A stretch of DNA of 64,000 nucleotides from Cerrena zonata (taxonomy: Eukaryota; Basidiomycota; Agaricomycetes; Polyporales; Cerrenaceae): assembly GCA_038087015.1 (NCBI GenBank), contig JASBNA010000001.1:620001-684000 (forward strand). Reading direction: 5' to 3'. Below, in pieces: positions 51,580 to 63,389 of this stretch. The notes under the pieces were generated by a model. The model was not told the origin of the DNA, did not search any database, and was given only the letters and a program-made list of their open reading frames with translations. The translations under genes were made by a program, and so were the position numbers. Each line of letters begins with the position of its first letter. The first letter of the stretch is position 1.

Positions 51580-53372
51580 ATCTGGGGGCGAGAGAGCGAC
51601 TGCGTAGTTGTGTTGATCTTGCAGAATGGCTGAAAGGAGAGCAACAGAAGACGGAGGAGATGGACAGTAAGAGCCCAGTAGTTGCTTACGCCATCACCAT
51701 GACCAAGCCTCTGTTCTCCCGCCATTTTCCGACCCCATGCCGACCAACGCGGTCCCTCTAACCCCGGCATCATCGGTCTTTCCCGATCTGCTCTCTGCCT
51801 CTGTGGGTGCTCCTCGATCAACGCTTCTCTTGATCTTGCAGACTTGCTGTGGTCGTACCCTGTCCGAGTATCTACATCTAGCCGTCCTATCATCATCCAT
51901 ATACCACGTCCCATCCTTTGCTCTCGATATTACTCAACTCAGCTTGGGCTACACTCATGCTCTGTGTGAATTATCTTCACAGAAGGATCAGAGCACTCAG
52001 CCCATCAAGAAAGCGTCCGGGGTTTACCATATCCTCAATTCCCGTGAGCCTCTTTCTATACAAGAGCTGACCGAGTACCACTTGTGTGGAAACCCCAACT
52101 TCTGTTTCCTATCTGCTCGCTGAGCCAGCGCGCGCTTTTCTGCGTCACGGGCTTATCGCCTTGCATAGCTATTCGCGGTACCATGTTCTGCTTCTCGAAC
52201 ACGGCGGGTTCTCCGGACACGATTTGTTCTAGAAACAGCTCTGTCCACTAGGAACGAAATTCACCGTTGCTCCCAAAGCCCCCTACTGAGCTCGCAGTAG
52301 GACTTTGCACAGCGGCTGGCCGTTGCTCAAAAAGTCCTAGTGCGTTTCGCTTCCCAACGCCATTTGCCAGAAAGCCGGAACGTTTTCTTTGCATCATTTA
52401 TCTCCCATTCAAACACATGCGGATGTGACTCAAAGCATTCCATTAAATACCCAGGAATTTCTACCACATCATGCTGAATATCAGCCGTTTAGACCCCCAG
52501 CTAAGGTTCCTATTTTCGTTATATCTACCTCCGTTCGGTGGTATACTATTTCATCTCCGAGTGACGACATCGCTGTGCCTTTCTCAGGGGTTCTTCGTCA
52601 AGAACCCATGTTCTTCACTGTACCAATCCGTCAGATGCGCACTGCAGTCACAATTCGAGTTCTTTAGTGCCCGAATCTCCCTTGACTGGTCCGCGGATCA
52701 CCATTGCACTTACCATCTTGTGCTCTATTGGGCTACCGGTACGGCAGAGTAAATCTTTTCGAAGCTCAGATCAAGTATCCTCAACCAGTGAATAAACTCA
52801 ATTCCGGAACATCGGCTGCTAACCCTGGATGATCGAAGTTAGGGTTTAGTCTCATCGCGTTCCCCGAATCGATAAGCCCTACCTTACAACTTTGATGCTT
52901 ATGGGCCGGTGACACGGTGTTATCTCGTTATTTTTCTGGCAGCTGCGTGCACCATTCAATGAAAAGCATGTCGAGTGGCCACTCAGTTCTCATGTTCGTG
53001 CGATCGACCGTCCTGGTATGACATATTGCGTTGAACGCTTCCACGCATCACTGACGTTTGTAAACTTTCCCCCTCATTGTTTCCCTTAATCTCAATCACA
53101 TCAGTGTTCCCGCAAGTTGGGGTCAAACCACGCGATTTAGGCTTAGACTTGCTTACAATCAGATCACAGAAGAGGTGTCTTCGGAGGGTATACACTCATA
53201 TGGTTTCATCTCGTATAGATTAACTTCCGTGAGCGGCTCAATGGCCCTAGGTTTGATCATATGGTGCCGGTGGGTCTGTGGAGGACCCGGGTACTTCAGG
53301 AGTTGGGCATAGTATTTAATACTCGCCCCTCGAGTGCTTCCTTTCCTAGCTTTCATCTCTCATTCATCTCAT
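51580..53372. promoter_or_regulatory. Divergent intergenic region, bZIP and DUF6593 promoters
   Basis: About 1.8 kb between the heads of the bZIP (-) and DUF6593 (+) genes. A spliced 5' leader exon of the bZIP gene is possible (CTTTCAG acceptor at about 51635). The 128-codon plus frame at 51737-52123 has an ATG but no recognisable domain and sits in the bZIP leader area. The rest shows no coding signal. Confidence 0.4.
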
Positions 53373-54121
53373 CATGTCTAACGGCGACCTACGACTTCAT
53401 TTCGTCTTCTCCGAGAGGTTCGACATGCGAACCTTCAATGTAAACCGTCTAGATGCCGACGGAGTCTCCGAGGTGACATTGTACAAGGTATTCTGGAGAA
53501 TTCTCCTACGATTAACCGAAGACGTCGACTGAATCCCGCCACTAGGTCTTTCACCCATTGCCCGACTCGCTTGTTAGCGAGACAATTTTTGAACGGATGA
53601 ACTTCGCCACTGGCCAGTGGGACAAAGCCGGAATCATTGAGTGGAGCAATCGTACCACTTGCGGTGTATTCTTTGGTGGCATACCTCCTAAGGTCGGCAG
53701 GATCTGATATCTGCACATTGCTTCGGTATGAACCCGTTCACCTAGATCGGCATGCGAGAACTGCGAAAGAAGAAGAAAAATAATAGCAAGTACGGATCTC
53801 TGCTAAAGATTGCTTCCGGACTATCTCTCATCGTAATATAGATCTCGACGGTTCAAAGCCGGAGGCACCGAGTACAAGTGGAAACTTCAACCAGAGGATA
53901 CCGGTGACACTGGCTTGGTCGTACGTCCCCTGGCGATAATTTTTGCATATTACCTGATAACAGCCGTTCTCCAGTGCGAAGGAAGCCGCGGCAAAGTGGT
54001 GGCGACCTGGACGCATGAAACAAATATCCTGTACGTTTCGGAGCGCGTCGTCGACCAGCTCGACCATATCGTCATAACGTGTCTAATGAACCTCTGGATG
54101 TGGACAATGAGACTGTGGTAG
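53373..54121 (+). CDS. DUF6593-domain protein
   Basis: Member of a family expanded in Agaricomycetes, function unknown. Exons join MSNGDLRLHFVFSERFDMRT and VNRLDADGVSEVTLYK with VFHPLPDSLVSETIFERMNF and AGIIEWSNRTTCGVFFGGIP. Then comes the family core SRRFKAGGTEYKWKLQPEDT and, after a further intron, CEGSRGKVVATWTHETNILY and QLDHIVITCLMNLWMW. Four introns, two of them in the stretch 53696-53840 where exact sites are less sure. About 180 residues, no signal peptide. The fold is predicted in the family to be a beta-sandwich. Confidence 0.75.
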
Positions 54122-54481
54122 ATCCGGAAAATGACGTCTTGCATACTGTATCATAATGCTATCGCTTGCTTATCGTTCTCAAGAGCCTGACTCTCATGTA
54201 CGCTGATATTACCAATATATTCGTCAGCCAAATAATACCGATAATCTACACACTGTGGCACGGGGCGCGCCCTCACATAAACACACGAACGCTGAGCTTG
54301 GAATGAAAACTCGTGTAACCCACAGACGCTGCGGAGTATGCTCTCCATTCCTCCTTGGAAGAGGGACGCGGGTAAAAGGTGACTTATGCACGTTTGTGGT
54401 CATGAAGTAAACGGGCAAATGGCGAGGGCTAGTTGTGCCTTTTGTACGTGTACATGTAATCACGAAGACCTCAATGCATGA
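54122..54481. other. Intergenic tail-to-tail region
   Basis: 360 bases between the convergent DUF6593 and RPABC4 genes, with no coding signal. Confidence 0.5.
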
Positions 54482-54807
54482 TCATCGGGCCTCAAATTGT
54501 ACCACTGGGACGAGGGGGATTAGGGGGCAAGTCTAAAACTTTAGATTGTGACGGACATACTTCGTTTTGTTCTCTTCTTGTACATAATTCTGTGTCCGCA
54601 TTCTCTGCAACGAATGGGCTCTCGAGACCTAATCTCGTTTTTCGCGCCGCAATCTGGGGTAAGAAGGGGTACGGTTTCTGTGAGTCAGGTCGGATAGAAA
54701 CCATCTAGATACAGACCAGCACAGAGATACTCCATGTCCTGACGGGCAGCCTGGTTGTTATAGGCACCCCCAGGATTGCTACCGTTGGCTACAGGCGCGG
54801 AGTTCAT
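54482..54807 (-). CDS. RPC10: RNA polymerase I/II/III common subunit RPABC4 (Rpc10/Rpb12)
   Basis: The smallest shared zinc-binding subunit of the three nuclear RNA polymerases. Three exons (54807-54717, 54653-54561, 54504-54482) join in phase to 68 residues. After an N-terminal extension ([20 protein letters not shown]) comes the zinc ribbon: Cys pair in [17 protein letters not shown], second pair in [18 protein letters not shown], and the conserved tail MVQFEAR. All four zinc-ligand cysteines are present. The first exon ends inside the CxxC of the ribbon, so no simple ORF call shows this gene. Confidence 0.95.
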
Positions 54808-55886
54808 GATGGAAAGAAAGAAAGGTGCTGTGTGCGTCTGTTTGGCCCATGCGGCTATTATAATCCCATTTTTGGCTGCATTTTTCCAGCGGGTGTTTGA
54901 GGTGCATCCTCGAGTCGGCTTGTTTTCTGACCGTCAGGAACATGTTCCAGATGGATGATCCTCTGTTTGAACCTCAATCTCTCTTCTTGTTCTCAATCAT
55001 GATCTCCTCCCTTGTACTTCGCTGTCGTGAGGGATCTCTCCCAGCTGACGGGCATAACGGCCGGACGACAACATCGCAGCCTTAACGATGGTTACCTTCC
55101 GATGACCTCAACCTGTTTCAACTGGATTCATGTTAATGATCCATGTGTTATGAGGATTTTGTCGTGCGAAGGGTCCCTGCATGTTATTCAGGGCAACTGG
55201 GGGTTTTGGACTGATCGCAACTGTATACATAACACACCGCGGGGATGCCTGTCGTATCGTTGTTGAGATGGATTTGTCTACTCGACGTTGAACGTAGGAC
55301 AACCAAGCATATCTCAACTGTACAGTGCAGCTGCCAAGGCGTCATTTGAATGATCTCAAATGATTCACGGCTGTATCATTGGTTGGATACGTTGATGGGA
55401 GACCTGACCACGTCGTTATTAATATTATATTCGTTTAATGTATCTTCTTTTCCCCTTCAGCTTGCACCACATCGCGAACATGGGTTTCCACCAACATCCC
55501 GGGCACCATCGTCTTCGATGAGTTCCTTGTCGACCACGGAGTCGAATCATAGCGACGTTACGGCTACTTACGACCAGGTAACTAGGCGTGTCTGTTTTGA
55601 TGATCTCCAGATCTCCCTAGGACGCCTTTCACGTTCCAAGCAGTGCATCCTTACACAGCCCTAACAGACAACAGCAACGAACGTCGTTTTGTCCGGTCAA
55701 TGCGATGGCGACACCCTGAATAGACCTGGGACGATATCCCGCCCTTTATCTCTTCCCTGGCAACCCTCTGCCAAATCGGAAGTGGCAACCGAACCGTATC
55801 CAAGGCGCTCTGGGTATAATAACATCGCTCTTCTAACAGTCGTTCCTTCTCTTGTAAGGTTGCCCCTGGCTTCCTCCTCCTTTGCT
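54808..55886. promoter_or_regulatory. Divergent intergenic region
   Basis: About 1.1 kb between RPABC4 (-) and the disordered protein gene (+). A plus frame at 55350-55664 has no domain. The frame of the next gene is open upstream to 55689, so its leader could in principle be translated. Confidence 0.4.
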
Positions 55887-56870
55887 ATGACTGCCCTTCC
55901 GTCTTTCGTGGAGCTCATGGCCTCCCTTGGTATTGACAACACCCCGGACGCCAAAGATAAGCATCCTCAAACTCCTCCTTTCCCTCATCATTCTCGTTCT
56001 TCCTCGTATTCTTCAACAACAAGCTCTATCGCTTCTTTCTCCTCAAACATTGTACCACCATCCCACACTGGTCTTTACCGTGAATCCTCTCCAGCTCCAG
56101 CTATTTTCATTTCTCGACATCGTAACTCTTCTGGCTCATCCGATCGAGATGAAAACGTCGAAATAAGACGCCACAGAGCGAGGTTTTCCCCCTACGCTCC
56201 TGTCATCGTGAGTGTGGCGTATGGTGTGATAAGTAGCGACTGAGCTGATGCGATTTGTATTTCAGTCGCACGTTAGACGAGGCAGTATGCCTCTTGTCTC
56301 CAGTGATGAAGAACAGCTTGATCAACAACCATCTCGGGTAGATAACATTGATGTCATTTCAATCTGAGGTCGGCTACTGACATTTCATTATAGGCATATT
56401 CAACTTCGCCCTCTCCGAACTTAGCACCTCGAAGTGTTGGTCGAAGACAATCCGCTCTCGGCTTGAAACGGCCAGAGAAACTGAACCTCGCCGACCCCGA
56501 ACTCCTTGGCAACATGCCTATCTCGACTTACGTTCGCAGGAAGACCCCTCAAACGTCCCCTATCTCACCGACATTCCCCCATCGAGCCAGACGCGCCGCA
56601 AGCCCTGCTGTACCTGTTTCGATCCCCAAACTCCCGACTTTTATCTTCCCAACACAACCACCACTACCTCCTCCTACCAACCAATCTTCGGATACCGAAG
56701 ATGACGACATGGGACTGAGCACCGATTCGAATCTTCATTTACGAACGGCTCGTGAAGTCTATGCCGCCGGCGCCCTCCGCTCATTGCGCCATAGCGATTC
56801 GAAACTGCCTCTGCGTCCTTCACCCGTACTTGAAGGTCAACGCAGGACACCCATCCCTCCGATCGCTTGA
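55887..56870 (+). CDS. Ser/Pro-rich disordered protein, unknown function
   Basis: Three exons. The start MTALPSFVELMASLGIDN looks like the only ordered part, probably a short helix. It is followed by Ser-rich runs, a basic RRHRARFSPYAPVI before the first intron, SHVRRGSMPLVSSDEEQ in a short second exon, and a third exon with GLKRPEKLNLADPELLGNMP, STYVRRKTPQTSP and a C-terminal REVYAAGALRSLRHSDSKLP. No catalytic domain or membrane helix. Ser-Pro and RRxS-like sites suggest phosphorylation. Function not recognised. Confidence 0.7.
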
Positions 56871-57416
56871 TTTATTGATTGTTTATTTGTCGTCCATTTG
56901 TACATTCGCTCAGCATTGCATTGTATTTGTTTTCGGACACTCGTACTCGTACCAGTATGCACTTTCCCCTCCCTCCTTTTTTGGCTTTTTGTGTAGTTGC
57001 ATTTATCGGACACTCCACGCACTCTCTCTTTATTTTTATAACTTTGGGCCTTTATGTGTGGTCACTTCGTTTTTCTCGAATCCACCTCCCACTGTCACTA
57101 CGGCTCGCTTTTGCCAACCCCCCACACTCTCGCTTTTGTCGGTGCTTGTTCCTCCCCGTTGTCGTGGTCTTTCTGTCTGTGATCTCGAGTCTACCATCAC
57201 ACCTGTCGTTCACGGATTGTTACAATCACATTTTTTCATAGCACAAGTAGGCCCACGCCTGTCTGCGTAGCAACAAAAGGTATATCAGATGTATTGGACA
57301 GACTTGTTACAGATTTGATATGCTGAGAAATGTGAATCCCAAGTCTAAACTTAGGGCGAGAACAGCACTGTTTGTATTACAATAGGACGTAAAACTCAGG
57401 CCCCTGCTGGTCGCTC
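56871..57416. other. Intergenic tail-to-tail region
   Basis: About 550 bases between convergent genes. T- and C-rich on the plus strand, which opens frames of 100-170 codons without protein-like composition; treated as 3' untranslated sequence. Confidence 0.45.
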
Positions 57417-58720
57417 AATGGTCTTCTTCCTCCGGTCCCGGACAATTGTTCTCGAGATCCTCCTGATTCTCGTATTCGGTTCCGCACCAGAAACAATAAG
57501 CATATCTACGACGCAGATACTCCAAGACAAGAGTGAGTCTATCTTTAGGCTGTGTGCATTGTTAGTGAACAATGAAGATCACAACGGCGACAACACTCAC
57601 TCCAAGACGTAAGAATTGCATGGCCTCTTGTAATTCCTCCTCGTTGTATGGCGTCTTCGCGAGCGTTGTTTTGTCTTCTTTACTCTCAACATCTTCCAGG
57701 GTGGTGGACAATGAGCGTAAAGCGTCTGCTTGCATTTGATCTTTCAAACGCCCTTCAATAGAGTTACCAACTCGAGTCCGTTGCATGGACGCTACGAGCA
57801 CAGGATCATCTAAAGCGTCAAGGAAACCTTCAGGAAACGTGTCAGCGTTGTTGGGGTTCAACCACAACACGTTAAACTAGACGATATGAAATTAAGGAAT
57901 GGAATCAGTTTAGACGACTTGTTCCGAGATTCAATAGGGAAATCTAAAGTTTCCCAGAACATACCTCTCGACCGGCCTTCTCGTCTAATGTCGTGCAAGT
58001 GCGCTGGGCAGGTCCTAGACGGCCCTCGGCACGACGCTCTTCGTATTCTTGACGTGCGCGAGTTCGGAAATCTTGGTGCTCATGGTCTTCAGCCATCTTG
58101 GCCATCTTGGCCAGACGTTCCGAGGCATCTGGAGACGGTGCTCGTTTACTGAGACCAATGCCCTTCTTGCCTACCAGTCAATAATGATGAGTTTACACGG
58201 AATGATTGTTGTCGATAGAGAGTGGAGACTTACCTGCCCATTCATTGATGGGTATGGGTACAGCTATGTGCTTTGAACTACTCGGGGGACTACTTGATTG
58301 ATCATCCCCCAAAGCCTCAGATGCCTTGCGCTTCCCTAGATGCACTTCTGAAGTTTCTGAAGGGGATTCTGGTGGCGCGTTACTAGCCGTAGCTTCAGCA
58401 TCCTCTTCTTCGTCAGTCCGCCCAAGTGTTTGACCAGGCTTGAATCCCATTTTCATCATCATAGCTAAAGCTTTATTCTGTCCGCTGCCAGAAGCTTCAT
58501 CTTCTTTAGCTCTCTCGAAGAGACTCTTGCTTAGTCCTTCCTCCCTCGACTCCTGCTCCAATTCCTTCCGACTCTTCCTTCGATTCTGGGCATTCCTCAA
58601 CGCAGAGATACGTTCAGCCTCTTTACGTCGTTGTAAATATGTCTTTGGCTGAGAAGATGAAGTAGCAGCTGTATCAAGTAGAAACTTGTCGGAGAGATAA
58701 TCGTCTTCGTCTTCAGACAT
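57417..58720 (-). CDS. GPATCH11-like G-patch protein with DUF4187
   Basis: Homologue of G-patch domain-containing protein 11, a nuclear RNA-processing factor linked to spliceosomal DEAH helicases. From ATG 58720 (MSEDEDDYLSDKFL): Arg/Lys/Glu-rich coiled region, then the G-patch MMMKMGFKPGQTLGR with KKGIGL after a loop. Next are a charged helix and the conserved NVLWLNPNNADTFPEGFLDA. The C-terminal DUF4187 has YLRRRYAYCFWCGTEYENQE and DLENNCPGPEEEDH; its Cys residues probably bind zinc. Four exons, phases agree where checked. Full length. Confidence 0.88.
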
Positions 58721-59088
58721 GATTCAGGCGCTTAATAAATCACTCGAATGGGAAAGCGTCACAATCATAAATATTCGTTTCCTATCATATGAATTTGAGT
58801 ATATGAACAGGGCTTTAAGTATCGCTACGGAAATTGACAATAGCGACGGTAGTATGACGGAATGAACTATTAACGGCACCAGTCCGCATGAATGACATAT
58901 GCAGGCACAGGAGCAGCAGTTTCAGAGCGTAATCGAGTATACACCAGCAGTCGAGGCGGGAAAGCGAGAACGAAGATCGCATAAAACACGACGGCAGGAG
59001 AAAGAGAGAAGTCACGATAGGTAGGGTAGTATCAGGAATGTGCATATGTGAGCGCAGGGGCAATTATAATGTGTTCTGGTGTTAGCAT
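58721..59088. other. Intergenic region between two minus-strand genes
   Basis: 368 bases holding the 3' end of the RRM gene transcript and the GPATCH11 promoter. No coding signal. Confidence 0.5.
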
Positions 59089-60252
59089 TTAAGCAGCAGG
59101 AGCAGCAGCGGCTTCAGCCTCGGCGGCGTCGTCGGCCTTGGCATCGGCTTCAGCCTCAGCAGCTTGGGCATCAACGGCGATCTTGACAGCAATAGCTCTG
59201 CCGCTGACTTCCTTGCCTTCGAGGAGTTCGATAGCCTTCTTCTGCTCCTCCTCGGTACCAACATCGACGAAACCGTAGCCCTTGGACTTGCGGGGCTTTC
59301 CCCAGCGACGACGAACAATACGGGCGGAGTTAACGTGAACACCAGCCTCAGTGAACAAGGCACTGAGACCAGCATCGTCGATGGAGAAGCCGAGGTTGGC
59401 AACGAAGAGCACGGACTTGGAGGGCTCTCCAGCGGGATCTTCACCAGCAGGACGCTGAGGGCGGGGGGCACGAGGCTTGCGGGTTTTCTTCTTGGGAGTG
59501 GAATCCTCGCCACCTTCAACAGGGGCAGCACCTTCACCCTCGCTGGTAGCAGCACCCTTGGAACGCTTAGACTTGCGCTATTGGAAAAATCAGTTTTATT
59601 CAAAAATAAACACTAGTGACAGACAATACCTTGTTGTTTTTCTTCTTCTTGGGCTTCGCAGCCTCATCAGCAGAGGGAGCGGCACCTTCAGCAGCAGACT
59701 TCTCGGCATCGCCATTGGCCTCAGCTTCGGTAACCTCGCCGGGGACAGCCTTGCTGCCGCGACGACCAGGCCGCCTCTTAACTTTCCTCTGCTTCTTCTC
59801 CTTGTCTTTTTGGTCGGCCGGTTTGGCGATCTCGATGATCACCTCACGGCCTTCAAGCTCCTTCTTGTTGAGGAGTTCAACTGCTTTCTGTGCAGCTTCA
59901 GCACTGGCAAGGGAAACGAATCCATAGCCCGCAGAGCGTGTCCCGCGAAGGATCACTTGGGCGGTAAGGCTAGAGAGGGTCGTGAATATAAGCGAACGCG
60001 TGCCAGCACACGTTATGATGAGACTCACATATCGCTGTTGACAGGCTCGAAGAACGCCTTCAGCCCTTCATCCGTAGTTGAGTACGCAAGATTACCGGCG
60101 AAAACCTGAGTGCAAACAAGTCAGTGAGTGTGGCCAAGTGTGAGGTGGCGCATAGACTCTACCTTGAAGCCGGGCTCCTCAACATTGGTGGACTCTTGCG
60201 CAACCGGAGACACGCCGTTTTCAACAACAGGGGCGTCGGGGGCGTCAGACAT
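59089..60252 (-). CDS. Two-RRM RNA-binding protein, nucleolin-like
   Basis: From ATG 60252 (MSDAPDAPVVENGVSPVAQE): RRM1 with RNP2 FKVFAGNLAYST and RNP1 AGYGFVSLASAEAAQKAVEL. A Lys/Arg-rich linker follows, with KRRPGRRGSKA and KPKKKKNNKRKSKRSK (nuclear localisation). RRM2 has RNP2 VLFVANLGFSIDDAGL and RNP1 KGYGFVDVGTEEEQKKAIEL, then an Ala/Glu/Asp-rich tail ending APAA. Introns near 60000-60030, 60105-60165 and 59580-59630. It probably binds single-stranded RNA in nucleus or nucleolus; compare yeast Sbp1/Nop13-like proteins. Codon bias is strong (GCT/GCC, AAG), which suggests high expression. Confidence 0.88.
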
Positions 60253-61626
60253 TGCTTAGGGAACGAACTGGTGGAATGGACGTAGGTGGATGAACTAGAT
60301 GAACCGGTTTCTTCGTGTCAAACTTGGGGGTTGGAGGAAAAGATGCGACGCTGGCCACCTCTTTATTTTGTCTGTTCTGGAAAACTCCGACCATTACGTT
60401 GCCATGACTGCCTCATTCCCCTCCATCACCTGCTGGCACTCGTCCTGTTTCACGACTAAGATCTTCCCGCACGACCTCTTGAAGGAGATGTGGGGGCATA
60501 TATACTGTTCAGAGTGTCTCTACCTAAGTACTGACTTTTTCCCTGTCGTCTAATTCGCTATCGTCTGCCAGAACACCAGTGGTTCTTGCCTGGAACCGTA
60601 GCCTTTCGCATTCTGTCCGGCGATCTTCCAAACGCCTACATCCAATCATCTCGTAAAACGCGTACAGCCAAGGCATAAATGTTAGGGCACGATCAATTTA
60701 TGCATCAGCAGCTACTACGCGTGTCAAACTGACAGTTGCCATTCCCATACATGCGTTCGCGTTAGCTTCACTATCATAGCACATTTCCCAGCCAGAATAA
60801 CGAGAGCCAGAATAAACATATTTACGTCCCAAGACGCGTCGAAGCTCAGGAAGAATCGCGCACTGTCCGCTTGAGAAGGCGTGGCAACCAGCAGGCGACT
60901 CAGATGACGGGTTGTCCATCACTGGTCGGTTATGAAAGATGTATTGGATCTGAGGTAAATAGACATTGGGGAGCGAGACATCGTATTTCAATTGTACTGC
61001 TGAGACATTTATATGAATAGGCAGAGAAGACTAGGCATATGCCCAGCTATTGTATGACGCATAGCACCCTGCTTTTTACCCTTGTATGCAAAACAAAATA
61101 CTCGCTAGCGGAGATGTATGTTTTGGTGCTGATCAACTGATGGGACCTGGCGGCACACATATCCACCGGCCCCTACTGCAGAAGGGCGACGGTGAAAGGG
61201 TTTACGAGGCCGAGGCAGCGAGCGCGATTCCCTTTCAAGGCATGATTGAAATTTGGAAACATATAGTTGAGCGCCGGCAGCGGTTGCGCGCACAAACGAG
61301 TGTACGAAACTGCAGGAGACAAAGTAAATACGGACGACGGTTTCCAGCGAGAGCCCAAGCGAATCTGGGGTTGGCCCCACTGACGGTCGTTGAGGAGCAG
61401 GAGAGAGAATAGGCGGAGATGGAGCCCGTGTGTTGCAGATGCCAGTCCTTGGCAGCAGCTTACGTAAGTGGGTTGGTGGTATATTTCCCTCGCAACGGCC
61501 TTTGCTTCTGCAACTCGTCCTTTTCCCCGTCCTCCATACCCGCCTTGGGCACCGACATTCCTTTGGATTACGATCCCTCAGTCTCTCTTTCTCTCTCGAC
61601 GCTGAATCGGACGTACTTTCTCTACA
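60253..61626. other. Divergent intergenic region
   Basis: About 1.4 kb between the RRM gene (-) and the glucanase gene (+). A minus frame at 60698-60991 with several cysteines follows an acceptor-like CAGCAG and might be an exon of an unidentified small secreted protein, but nothing else supports it. The last 200 bases are C/T-rich, as expected for the leader of a highly expressed gene. Confidence 0.4.
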
Positions 61627-62967
61627 ATGGCAGCAACTAAACTTTTCCAGTTGATCGCTTTTACTGCTCTCGCACTCATTGCCTCGAGTTACGGCCCCAC
61701 TCCCGTCAATGCCCTTTCTACCCCTCACATTCACGGCCGCCACCATGGTGTCGCTGATTCGATGAAGAGGAATAATGTGCTCAAGCGCGACACCGCCAAG
61801 CGCTGCAAGCCCCGTCCCTCTTCGTCTATTGCCTCCGCTGCTCCCACTACCTCCGCATCCCCAGCACCAGCTCCCACTACCTCTTCTCCTGCTCCCGAGC
61901 CTACTACTACTACCAAAGCTGCGACCACCACCCAATCCAGCTCCAGCTCCGGCTCAACCAGTTCTTCTTCCTCGGGAACATCCACAACTCCCAAGGGCAT
62001 TACCGTGAACGGCAGCTCCAAGTTGGCCATGGCCTGGCCCAACGGCGACTCTACCGATTTCGCCAAGTTCTCTACGAACGTTCAAGCGTACGTATCCAAG
62101 GCGTTTTCGACGATCATATAATTTACTGATCTTATCCCCCAGTTACTACACATGGAGTGAAAGCTGTGTCTCCACCGATGGTGGTGTTCCTTGCATGCGC
62201 ATGTTGTGGAACAACGCTGCGGACAAAGTTGCCGCCTTTAAGAAGGCTACCAGCGGTGGTCCCGTCACTGGTAAGAACATTATCCTCGGTTTCAATGAGT
62301 ATGTGTAGCTCCATTTTTATCATGATTCCCACGACTGATTACCCTGAAAAAAGGGTTAATGAGCCCGGTCAAGCAAACATGTCCCCTGAAGATGCTTGTG
62401 CCACCTGGAAGGATGCTATTCAACCTCTCGCTGCCAAGGGATACACCCTCGGTGCTCCTTGCAGCAGCGGTAACCCTAACGGTATTACCTGGATGAAGAA
62501 GTTCTTCGAGTGCTGCGCAGACTGCACCATTGACTTCATGACTGTCCACTGGTACGATATTGACCTCGACAACTTCAAGAGCTGGGTCCAGCAATGGCAC
62601 GATGACTTCGGTAACCGTGATGTCATGGTCACCGAATTCGCTGTTCAGGTACGTTCCTTAATTTTACGAAACCAAATTTCGGCATTCATGTATTTCAATC
62701 TTTTAGAACTTCAACGGTGGCGCCCAGAGGGATTTGGGCTTCATTATGAACTTCCACAAGGAAGCCGCTGCCTGGGCCAAAACACAACCCTGGTTGAAGG
62801 CTCTCGCTCCCTTCGGTATGAAAGTTCTTTCTTCGAAAGACGACATTTGCTGACAAACATTTGTAGGTGTCATGCGCGACATGCAGGGTGTCAACACTGC
62901 CAACCAGCTCATGAACAGCGACGGCTCTTTGACTGATCTTGCCTGGCAGATCTACAACGAATACTAA
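61627..62967 (+). CDS. Secreted GH128 beta-1,3-glucanase (Asl1-like)
   Basis: Extracellular glycoside hydrolase of family GH128 (glycosyl hydrolase catalytic core), acting on beta-1,3-glucan, likely in cell-wall remodelling. The signal peptide covers about residues 1-29, followed by basic KR sites and a Ser/Thr/Pro-rich glycosylated linker (about residues 60-120). The TIM-barrel core begins KLAMAWPNGDSTDFAKFSTN, then GGVPCMRMLWNNAADKV and ILGFNEVNEPGQANM (acid/base Glu). It continues FECCADCTIDFMTVHWYDID and VMVTEFAVQ (nucleophile Glu), ending SLTDLAWQIYNEY. Four introns, phases agree. No carbohydrate-binding module. Codons are strongly biased, so high expression is likely. Confidence 0.92.
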
Positions 62968-63389
62968 ATGTATTCCACACGGGTTTTACCCTAAGAACGT
63001 TTCCTCTATACCCTAAATTCTTGTGATTCATTCTGCGGGACCGTGGAGCGGCTGGTCAGGTTGATTCGTCTGGTGTCTCGTGGTGTCTGCACATCTAGGG
63101 CTGTGCTTCTAGTATCCCTAATTCCATTCTACTATCTCACAGCTTTTGTTAGTCGGTTGAAGCTTAGATTGCGAGGTGTTGAATATATTGTGCTCTCTTT
63201 GTAGCTTGACAGTTTTAGCGCCGCGTGTGTTTGTGAACGATTGCTTCGATTTGCTTGAACTTCATCGACGTCACACGTTGTGCGTCGGTCTCAGTGTCCG
63301 ATATTCGATTGTTTCATGATCTGGTCCCACGATGTTCTGCTCGTAAATCATGCTCACACTCACTTGCTACCGTTTGGAATGATACCGCC
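62968..63389. other. Intergenic region between two plus-strand genes
   Basis: 422 bases: 3' flank of the glucanase gene and promoter of the AhpD-like gene. No other gene seen. Confidence 0.5.

Noticed and set aside
56752..57270. 172-codon plus-strand frame after the disordered protein gene
   Set aside because: Begins inside the last exon of that gene in another frame and continues through a T/C-rich 3' flank.
59477..60109. 210-codon plus-strand frame
   Set aside because: Antisense shadow of the RRM gene, whose biased codons leave the opposite strand open.
61105..61935. 276-codon minus-strand frame rich in Gly/Arg/Ser
   Set aside because: Antisense to the GH128 leader, signal peptide and Ser/Thr linker; composition mirrors the repeats there.
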